Below, piece after piece: positions 1 to 9,500 of a stretch of DNA of 10,623 nt. Under the pieces are notes generated by a model. It had not been told where the DNA came from. It made no database searches and saw nothing but the letters and a program-made list of their open reading frames with translations. The translations under genes and the position numbers were made by a program. The stretch spans positions 1-10,623 of the forward strand of contig CABUTH010000051.1 of the NCBI GenBank assembly GCA_902494465.1, written 5' to 3'. This stretch comes from an uncultured Collinsella sp. GTDB taxonomy: Bacteria > Actinomycetota > Coriobacteriia > Coriobacteriales > Coriobacteriaceae. Position 1 is the stretch's first letter. Every line of letters starts with the position of its first letter.

Positions 1-225
1 CGGCCTAGCGGGCGGCGAGGTCAACCGAAGAGGAGGCGGGGGCGCAAGGCGCCCGGATGCGTCGTGCCGAAATGTCGCGAAGCGCGCGGTTGACAAAACT
101 ATAGAGACACGTCCCAAATTAGCTACTTTGTGGGTTGTGGGGGATAGAGATTGCCGGTTGATTTGTCCTACTGGGGCATGTCGATGGCGCGAGTGGTTCG
201 ATTTTGAGCCTGAGTGGCAACCCGA

Positions 226-244
226 GGTGAAATTTCAGGTCACC
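226..244. promoter_or_regulatory. Inverted repeat upstream of the candidate promoter
   Basis: GGTGA (226-230) and TCACC (240-244) form an inverted repeat, and inside it TGAAATTTCA (228-237) is a perfect ten-base palindrome. The site lies about 40 bases before the candidate -35. It could be an operator for a dimeric regulator, but a single short palindrome can occur by chance. Confidence 0.25.
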
Positions 245-283
245 CAAATTGCTACAATTTTAAGCATATAGCGATGTCCTGCC

Positions 284-313
284 TTGCGTTTCTGCGCGGG
301 GGGGGCGTATATT
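284..313 (+). promoter_or_regulatory. Candidate promoter of the adhesin gene with poly-G spacer
   Basis: TTGCGT at 284-289 and TATATT at 308-313 are separated by 18 bases and would give a transcript starting near 320, about 65 bases ahead of ATG 386. The -10 matches the sigma-70 consensus at five of six positions, the -35 only at three. A run of eight G fills 298-305 in the spacer. An alternative is TACAAT at 253-258, which lacks a recognisable -35, or TTGCAT 313-318 with TATATA 337-342. Confidence 0.4.
298..305 (+). repeat. Homopolymer of eight G in the upstream region
   Basis: Eight consecutive G, preceded by C297 and followed by C306. This is the longest single-base run noticed in the window, and it falls in the untranslated region between the candidate -35 and -10. 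Runs like this are prone to slippage during replication. Confidence 0.95.
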
Positions 314-372
314 TGCATCGATGGGGACGATACACATATATAGCGAGCCGCTGCTTGCCGTCCTCATAGATT

Positions 373-380
373 GGGGAGGG
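373..380 (+). promoter_or_regulatory. Ribosome binding site of the adhesin
   Basis: GGGGAGGG contains GGAGG at 375-379, six bases before ATG 386. No other ATG lies between the in-frame stop at 341-343 and 386; an in-frame TTG at 371 overlaps this site and has no Shine-Dalgarno of its own, so it is not the start. Confidence 0.85.
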
Positions 381-385
381 CCTTC

Positions 386-526
386 ATGAATCGCGTATAT
401 GCGAAAGCTCAAGAAATATTGAAGCCTTTGGGTACAAAAACCAATACAGTCAAGCGTGCTCTAAAGGTTTTGACCGTCCCGCTGGCGGCGTGTGCACTCT
501 TGTTTGGTGCGACGAGTGCGTCGGCC
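386..526 (+). other. Signal peptide (Sec type) of the giant adhesin
   Basis: Residues 1-47 form a long basic N-region with Lys and Arg up to Lys27, a hydrophobic stretch at about 28-42 (VLTVPLAACALLFGA), and an Ala-Ser-Ala cleavage site at 45-47, leaving Asp48 as the mature N-terminus. Cys36 lies inside the hydrophobic core but is not in a lipobox followed by a mature chain, so a lipoprotein signal is unlikely. The extended N-region is common in large Gram-positive surface proteins. No YSIRK motif is seen. Confidence 0.9.
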
Positions 527-3500
527 GACCAGACGGTTCCCTTTAGCAACCACATCATGAAGACGGTGAATCCAACCGGCACCACGGTCAATCTGTTCGA
601 CTACTGGGTCGTGGATGGCGCCAATGATAAGTCCGTCAACATAAACAACAATAATGGCAATAACAACACCGGCATCAACAAAGGTCACCAGCTCAAGTTC
701 AATGGCGGTGCCGGATCGGGCATTAATAAATGGACGGGAAGAAGCGGCATTGACGGCTTTGGACGTCTTCCATTTGTGAAGAACACGCTGGTGAATGGCT
801 ATCCCGAGATCAAGGCTGGCACCTATGCCTCATACGGCACGAAAGGCGATTGCACCGATGAATCGCTGGCCTATCTCTTTAACAACGACAGTCAGGCCAA
901 CGGCAAGCAGAATGGCAAGGCCGTCTACAACAACGTGAAGGGCCTTTTCCAGCTCAAGGATGGCTATTACGTTTACGACTCGTATGGTTCTAAAGGTAAC
1001 TATGCCGTATATAATTCCACGACCAACTCCTTTAACGTCTACGATAAGGCGGGCGTATATAAGGGCGGCGTATCAGATGCAAATCTGGGCCAGTTCTTCC
1101 CCTTTGACTCGGCTGACAAGGTTTTTGATGAGAATGGCAACAGCCTCTCCCCTAAGCAGATCATTGATGGAAGCACGAATCTCAACCATCACTTTGGCAT
1201 GTCCGTAACCACGGAGTTTGTCCAGCCTGCGAGCGGCAAGACCACCGGTAACAAAGATATGATCTTTGAGTTCTCGGGCGATGACGACGTCTGGGTGTAC
1301 ATCGATGGCGTACTCGTGGGCGATCTGGGTGGCATCCACGAGAAGGCGACGCTCAAGATCAACTTCGCTACCGGTGGCGTGCATGTCGGTCATGTCGACA
1401 ATGCCAATGATCCCGAAAAGACAATTCAAGACACCACCATTAAGGCGATGTTCCAAGCTGCCGGCGCAGATACTTCAAACAGAAGATTCTCCGGCAACAC
1501 CTTCCTCGACAGCTCCAAGCACACGCTGAGCTTCTTCTATCTGGAGCGCGGCGCGGGTGCATCGAACATGTCGCTTAAGTTCAACCTCACCACCCTGCCG
1601 TCGTCCGAGGTCGCGAAGGTCGACCAGAACGGCGAGGCAGTCCAGGGTGCCGAGTTTGCTCTGTATCAGTCAGATGCCAACTGGAACGCGCAGGATGAGG
1701 CCATCGCTCAGGGCACGACGGACGCCAATGGCCAGCTGGTACTTCTGAAGCCGGACAGGTCCGTTCTTTCGTTTGATAACCAGCACGCTGAGGGACACGA
1801 TTACTTTGTACTCAAAGAGGTTGGCCTGCCCGCGGGATATCGCTCGAGTCTGACCTCATCGACCACCGCAACGCCAGGTGAGCTGCATCTGCAATACAAG
1901 AAAGCTGCGAGCGGCACGGGTGGCGTGGTGGTTGCACCGCAGACGACGGTCACCACGGCCGACGGCAAGTCATGGACGGGTAGCCGCATGTGGCTGAACG
2001 GCGGCTATCTGGCCGCTAAGGAGACCATTTCTCTTAATAAAGAAACAAAAGACAATAAGGGCAACGCCATTAGCTCGGGTACGACCTTCGCCGTCGTGCT
2101 CAAGCTCACCGGTGCGAGCGAGGACCACACAAGCGAAGACGCGTGGACGGCGGTCACGGGCAACCCGCTCAATGGCTATAAGCTGTGCTCCGCGCACGGC
2201 ATTGCCGGTGCGGTCGAGGCTGCCAAATCGGCGGACACGAGTGTCTTTGATGTTGATACCAAGGGCGACTACGTGGTGACGGTCAGGTCGCTGCCCGGAG
2301 ATATCGAGAAGTACGCCGCCATGATGACGGACAAGTCGGAGGCGGAATATACCGTGGCGGTGTATCACACCACGGCATCGTCTCTGGCGGAGGCAACCAT
2401 CGACAACACCTCCATGGTCCAATATCAAACGATAAACAGGCAGTTCTCTACGGTGATCCACCTCACCAACGTTCAGAACCGCCTGTTTGTGCAGAAGGTT
2501 GACGACCTGGGCAAGCCCGTGAACGGTGCAACGTTTGAGCTGTACCAGGCCAAGGACGTTACCGGCGACAGTCCCAGCACGTATGCCATTGAAGCCGGCG
2601 CCACGCCGTATGACACCGTGCAGGCAAACGGCATGACCTATCCGTATGACATTGAGGGTGCTGCATGCTTCCCGCTCGATTCGACAAAGCATGCGCCCCT
2701 TATCAAGGGTACGTACTACCTGCGTGAGTCTAAAAGCCCGGATGGTTATGAGATTAACAGCACTATCACCAAGGTAATCGTGGATGATTCGGGCGTATAC
2801 GTGGACGCCGGTGAGGAGAACGACGGCGTGCGTAGCATGAGCGGCCCGGGTTCGCTGATTGCCTCGTTGGCGCAGTTTGGCTCTCCCGACTCGATCGATA
2901 ATACGCTGACGCACATCAAGGGCAAGCTGCAGAGCGCGACTGGTGCAGATGTCAAGGGTAACCTGACGTGGGGCCAGACGAGCACTGCCAAGGGCGTGAC
3001 GCCTTCTCTGGCGGACGACTTGATGCACATGCGCTACGACAAGGCGACGCAGGGCACCAAGACCGTTCTGCGTTATGTCGAGGACGGTGGCGACCGCAAC
3101 AGTCAGCTGGCGACGATTTTTGCCGATACAGGTATCAACCGTATGGCCCTCTATCAAGAGGATGACTCGGCATATATAGACGATGCTTCCAAGACTCGTA
3201 CTAACCTGGGCACGCTTCAGCTCAACCATCTCTTTACCACGGCAACGGCCGTGCAGTATACCGATCGTCGCGTGGCACGCCTGCAAGTGACTAAGACCGT
3301 GACGGCGGATGCTGGTCTTACTGCGCCCACCAAGGATGCGGACGACAACGATCTGACCTTTACGTTTAAGTTCACCCTGCCGGAGTCCCAGGAGGGCTAC
3401 GAGGCGCATGTGTTCGATGCGAGCGGCAACGCTGTGGGCAATTCCTTTAGGCTCAAGAACGGCGACACCCATTCCATCAAGGCCGGCGAGACCATTCGCG

Positions 3501-6500
3501 TATACGACCTCAAGAAGGGTGACAACTACAGTGTGAGCGAGCTCACCACCAAGGGCGAGGTGTCCAGTGGCAATGTGCTGGCGAGCATCGTCAACGCCGT
3601 GACCGGCTCTGCCGACGAGTCGGTGCTTCCGGCTGGCTTTAGCCTCGTGAGACGCATGGTCGGCGGCGAGAAGCAGTCGGGAACCGGCAACACCATAACG
3701 GGTTCAATCGCTGCGCTCGTGGACGGAAAGATTCCCGCGAGCAACACGCTCGAGTTCATCAACAAATACAGTGTCAGCCCCGTAAGGAATGGCCTAAGCG
3801 CCAAGAAGGTGCTCGAGGGCCGCAATTGGGCCGATGGCGATACCTTTACCGTGCAGCTTACAGCCGACGACGGCGTCCCCATGCCCAGCGGCGCCAAGAG
3901 CAAGGTGGCTACGGTTGAGCTCACCAACGACCAGCCGGCGACGTTTGGCGATATTACCTATACCAAGCCGGGTACCTACGCCTATACCATCTCGGAGGAT
4001 ATTCCCGGCTCCAATGCCAAGGCGGATGGAATAAGCTACTCCGCTGCTGTCTATACCGCGACGGTCAAGGTGGATGATAACCGCGCCGGTGCACTGGTCG
4101 TTACGAGCGTGAATGTGGTGCAGAAGCGCAACGACGCGGGTACCCACACCAACACGGAGGTTGCCGATAAGATCGCAACCTTCACCAACCGTTACGATAC
4201 GCACGAACATAGCATCATCATCCATGCCCAAAAGAACCTGACCGACAACGCCGGGAGTTTCCCGCTTTCCCAGAATGCCTTTAGCTTTAAGCTCGAGCGC
4301 GTGGGCGGCTATGCGGACGACAATGCAGCGTTCGATCCCGATAAGGTCGACACGAGCATCAAGGCTCCCATGCCCGAGGGCAACACCGCGACCGTGGGCA
4401 ATAACGCCGACGGTACGGTGACATGGCCGGCGATCTCCTATACCGCCAAGGCGGATGTGGGACGCGCCTACGTGTACAAGTTTACTGAGGAGAATCCCGG
4501 CAGTGTTACGGGCATGACCTACGACGGATCGATCTATTACGTCGTGGTGCGCAACGCCAAGAAGGGCGCCGGCATCCAGACCTCGATCGAGTACTACAAG
4601 ATTGCAGAAGACGGCTCGGTAAAGCAGCTGGACACGAACGTTACGCCTTCCTTTACCAATATATATAGCGTGGAGCCCACGAGTGCGACCCTGCAGGGCC
4701 AAAAGACTGTGAGCGGTCGCGACTGGAACCAGGGCGAACGCTATACCTTTAACCTCACCGCTGCTGCGGACGATGCCAACGCAACTGGTTTGAGCAAAAC
4801 CACTGCACAGGCGGTGAAGGATGGGGTTGTTGCCATTAACGCCAGCCAGGCTACTGCCGCCGCGCCCGAGTCGGGACGCGTGGCATCGTTCTCCTTTGGC
4901 ACCGAAGCCGCCCCGACCGTGACGTTCAACCGCGCAGGCACCTTTAGCTTCAACATCACCGAGGATGCTGCGCAGGATGGCCAGGCGGGCATGTCCATGG
5001 ACAAGCACACCGCCCGTGCGACCGTCGTGGTGACCGATCTGGACGAGTCGGGCAACCACACGGGCAAGCTGCGCGTGTCGAGCGTGACCTACGCCAACAC
5101 CGGCGCCTCCGATGCGGACAAGGCCGTAACTGACAAGGCCGCCTTTACCAACGCATACCATGCGTCGGGCACCTTTGATGGCGTGACGGTCAGCAAGACC
5201 CTTGAGGGTCGCGCTTCTGCCGCGGGCCAGTTTACCTTTGCCGTGACGGGCCTTTGGTACAACGGCGTTCAGACGTCGGTCGACGGCGCCGAGGCTAGCC
5301 TGTCCAATAAGGCTGCGGGGGCCGGCGTGTCCGGTGCCGTGGTGGGCGCAAGCGGGCAAGAGAAGCTCTTTGCTCGTACGCTCACGGAGCGGGATCTGGG
5401 CCATACGTTTGCCTATCGCATTCACGAGAACCAGCCTGCTGCGGCTGCCGGCTACGCCTATGACACCAGCTATACCGGCGATGCCATCGTGCTCGTCAAG
5501 GTTCTTGCACGCAAGAACGACCCCGCCAAGCTCTATACCGTGACGACCGTGCTCAAGGGCGCGGGTGTGACGGAGCTGCTGGGCGATACCAACGACGCGA
5601 GTGCGTTGACGGACGAGGAGATCGCCGAGCTCAAGCAAGATTCGCATACTTACGTGCAGCAGTACGATGCAAGTGAGACTGGCGCCACGACGCCTACTGT
5701 CTCGTTTGTGAACCGTTACACGGCAAGTCTCGACTATGGCGCCGATGGCGGTTTGCAGATCGAGAAGACGTTGACGTATCCCAAGGACGCGACCATTTTT
5801 GGCTCGCCTAAGAGCACGTTCCGTTATATCGTCAAGCCTGCTGACGAGACGTCTGCCAGCAAGGTTGGCATTTCCACGAATGGCAAGGTCTTTGAGACCG
5901 CAAATGTCGAGGCCAACGCTCCCAAGACCGTAAGTTTGGTACCTGCGGGCGGGCTGACCTTCACTCAGGATGATGCCGGCAAGACGTTCACCTATACGGT
6001 GAGCGAGATTGACGACAAAGCGACGGGCTATACGTACGACAAGACGGTCCATACGGTTAGGGCCGTCGTAGCGGATAACGGCGACGGCACGCTTAGGGTC
6101 ACGACATCGGTAAGCAAGCCGGGTGACGGTGGCGACGAGCTCGAGGGCCAGTGGATCTATCCGTCTGGTGCAACGTCCACCGGTGTCGCGACGGTCAAAT
6201 TCAAGAACACCTATACGGTCACCGAGGCGGCAACCTATACCCCGTCCGTGACGAAGGTGGTTGCCGGTGCCGATGCTCCGGACAAGTTCACCTTTGCCAT
6301 GACCGCGGCTGACGATGCTACCAAGGTTGCCATCAGCGGCAATCTCATCACCGGCTCTTCGATGAGTGCGGACAACGGCTATGTCGAGAAGAAGCAAACG
6401 AAGGAGGGCCTCAAGGACGGGGAGCACTATCAGGTTAACTTCTCAAAGCTCACCTTCAACAAGCCGGGCACGTATAAGTTTGCTATTAACGAACAGGTTC

Positions 6501-9500
6501 CGATTGTTCTCGGCGAGTGGAAGTATGACACGCACACTTATGTCCTGACCATTACCGTAACCGATGAGGGCGGCAAGCTTGTGGCGCGTGCCGATGGCAC
6601 GACCGGCTCGGAAGGCTTCATCTTTACCAATAGTTACCAAACTTCAACGAGCTACGAGCTCCAGGGCGGTCTTGAGATCGTCAAGACGCTCAACGGGCAC
6701 GACCTGCATGCCGGCATGTTTGGCTTCACGGTGACAGGCGAAGATACCGCCTCAACCGAAAAGCTCAAGACGCTGCTGCGCGCGGATGAGGGTAAGCTCA
6801 CCGTTAAGAACGATGAGCCGCAGGCCGATGGCACGTCCTACACCGGTATTTTGGGTGGCCTGACCTTTGCGACGGAAGATGCGGGTAAGACGTTTATCTA
6901 CAAGATCGTCGAAAATAAGGGTAACCAGGGCGGCTATACATACGACTCCACCTATTGGACGGTAGAGATTGCGGTTAAGAATCGCGACAACGGCTCGCTC
7001 TATACCGAGACTACCGTCAAGCATTTTGACGCCAACAATGTCGAAGATACCGATGATGCAAAGACTTATAGCTCCAAGGACGGTACCGTCAAGGCCCAGG
7101 TGTCCTTCACCAACAGCTATGTCGCGACTGGAACATTCGACGGTCTTACTGCCGAGAAGGTAATGGATTCCGGCGACAAGATCGAGGCTGGCCAGTATAC
7201 GTTTGACCTGTATGCCGAGAAGGCCGATGGCTCGCTCGAAAAGATGGATGAGGGCACGACTCAGACGGCCAAGAACGGTACCGCTACGGTCGACTTTGGT
7301 AAGGTTAACTTTAAGCTTGGCAATGCTGCTGGCGAATCCAATGAACAGACGATTGACCTTGCCGGTGCCGTCAACCATGGCATTGCCACCAAGCGGCACA
7401 ATGCCGACCACACCACTACCTACAGCTTTAACCTGGTGGCAAAGGAGCGCTTGGCCAACCTGCCCGAGGGCGTCCGCCCCGTGGATACGTCTGCGACGTG
7501 CCGAGTGCTGCTCGAGGTGACCGACAACAACAACGGCAAGCTGACGTTCAAGGTGACCTATCGCGATGGTACCGAGAAGGGTAAGATCGTCTTCCACAAC
7601 ACGCGTGATAAGGTCAAGACGATTGGCACGGTCGCGAAGCCCGATGTGGACATCGACGGGCAGTTGCTTTCTGTGGGCGACTCCTACGCCTATACCATCA
7701 ACTGGGCCAATACCGAGGCCGACGCCGCCGGTAATCTGGTTTCGGCCAACGTGACCGTGACCGACGAGCTGCCCACGGGCGTCGTGTTCGAGGCCTTTGA
7801 GGGCGAGTATGCCGATAAGGGCGCCGCGAGCGGCCAGTCGCTTACTTGGAACCTGGGTAAGCAACCCGCGGGCAGCCACGGTTCGGTGCGCGCGCGCGTC
7901 AAGATTACCGAGGACGCCGTGAAGGACGCCCAAAGCGCTGTCGACACCATCAATAACACTGCCACCGTTTGGGTCGGCAACAAGAGCTATACCGGCACCA
8001 CGACCAATTACGTGCCCAAGAAGTCCGAGAGCGATGCTCAGGATTCGACGGGGTCGGGTGCGGCGCTGGGCGACGAACTCACCTACACCATCGGCTACAA
8101 GAACACCGAGGGCGCACCTGCCACGGTGACGATTACCGATACCGTTCCCGTGGGGACCAAGTTCGTGGAGTTCGCGGGCGATCGCAAGGATGCCGGCTCC
8201 AAGGACAACGACGGCAACCTCACCTGGACGCTGGCGGACGTTCCCGCCGGCAAGGAGGGCACGGTTCAGTTTAAGGTTCGCGTGACCGAGGACGCGTTTA
8301 AGAGCGGTGGCGCTTCGGGCGACATCTCCAACCAGGCGTCGGTGGCGGTCGGCAACAACCCTGCCGTCAAGACCAACACCACTACCGATCAGGTTTCTGA
8401 CGGGCGCCTGACGTTGAGCAAGACGGTCACGGCCGCCGAAGGCATCACCGCGCCCAACAAGGCATTTACCTTTAAGGTGCTGCTCTACCAGGCCGATGGC
8501 ACAACGCCTCTGGCCGGCACCTTTGCGTTCGCCGGTCGCCCCGGTGGCACCAATGGCACTTATGTAAGCGGACAGATCAAGAGCGGTGACACCATCGCGC
8601 TTAAGGCCGGCGGCTCCGTCACGGTTACCTTGCCCACGGGTACGCACTACGAGGTGCAGGAGCTCGACTCCAAGGGTGAGCTCATGACGAGCGAGGACGG
8701 CTTCGCGGTTGTCGATAAGGCGAACCCCCAGAAGGGTACCGTCGGACAGGCGACGCAGGCGAGCTTCACCAACGTCTACAGCGCGGAGTCCACGAAGGTG
8801 GAAAACGCCTTCAAGGTCCAAAAGAAGATCTCCGGACGCAACTGGACTAAGGCGGATGCCTTTACCATGACGCTGACTGCCCAGGGCGAGGCACCCATGC
8901 CCAAGGGCGCCAAGGACGGCGTGTCGACGATTGCGCTGAACAAGGATGCCCAGGTCGGCAACTTCGGTACCATCGAGTACACCAAGCCCGGCACCTATAC
9001 CTATGTGATTACCGAGCAGTCGGGTGACGAGACGGCACTCACGTTCTCGAAGGCCACCTATCGTGCCACCGTCACGGTGACCGACAACGGCGCCGGTAAG
9101 CTGCTTGCCAAGACCAAGATTGCACAGCTGACCGACGATGCGGGCGACGCTGCTGAGCGCACGGTCGAGGCGGCGGTCTTTACCAACACCGCCAAGACTG
9201 GCAGCCTCACCGTCAAGAAGACGGTCGTCGGCGGCGACAGCCAGCGCGAGTTCGGCTTCACGGTCGCGCTGGCCGACGGGGACGGCGAGCCCGTCTCCGG
9301 CACCTTCGGCAAGGGCGAGAACGCCGTGACGTTCGCGGACGGCAAGGCGACCTTCACGCTCAGGGACGGCGGGGAGAAGACCGTCGCCGGCCTGCCCGTG
9401 GGCGCGCGCTACACCGTGACCGAGGACGCCGCCGAGGGCTACACGACCACGGTCAACGGGGCCGACGGCTCCAAGGCCGAAGGCGCCGTGACCGAGGACG

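Larger units (their letters stand above)
1..385. other. Upstream intergenic region, no confident gene
   Basis: The first 90 bases or so are GC-rich; after about 95 the DNA turns AT-rich up to the start codon. Within the first part GGGCGC (40-45) and GCGCCC (49-54) can pair as a six-base hairpin with a three-base loop but no T-run follows. TTGTGGG occurs twice in tandem at 128-141. A plus-strand frame from 2 to the TAG at 269-271 is open for 89 codons from the window edge, yet it crosses the composition change and matches nothing I know. Another frame from base 1 stops at TGA 91-93 and gives a very basic peptide that could be the tail of an upstream protein. No tRNA or other RNA gene was seen. 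Confidence 0.6.

Noticed and set aside
40..54. GGGCGC/GCGCCC hairpin as an intrinsic terminator of an upstream gene
   Set aside because: The stem is only six pairs with a three-base loop and no T-run follows, so a canonical terminator is not supported.
90..105. TTGACA at 90-95, a perfect -35 hexamer
   Set aside because: At 16-18 bases downstream there is no -10-like sequence (CCCAAA falls at 113-118). TATAGA at 100-105 is only four bases away.
362..379. CCTC (362-365) pairing with GAGG (376-379) as a switch hiding the ribosome binding site
   Set aside because: Only four base pairs around a ten-base loop; too weak to claim.
7203..7520. Short plus-strand open frames of about 60-105 codons in other registers of the gene (also 960-1208, 1266-1529, 7969-8274)
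   Set aside because: They overlap the adhesin frame, have low-complexity Arg/Pro/Ser/Thr-rich translations and no convincing ribosome binding sites.
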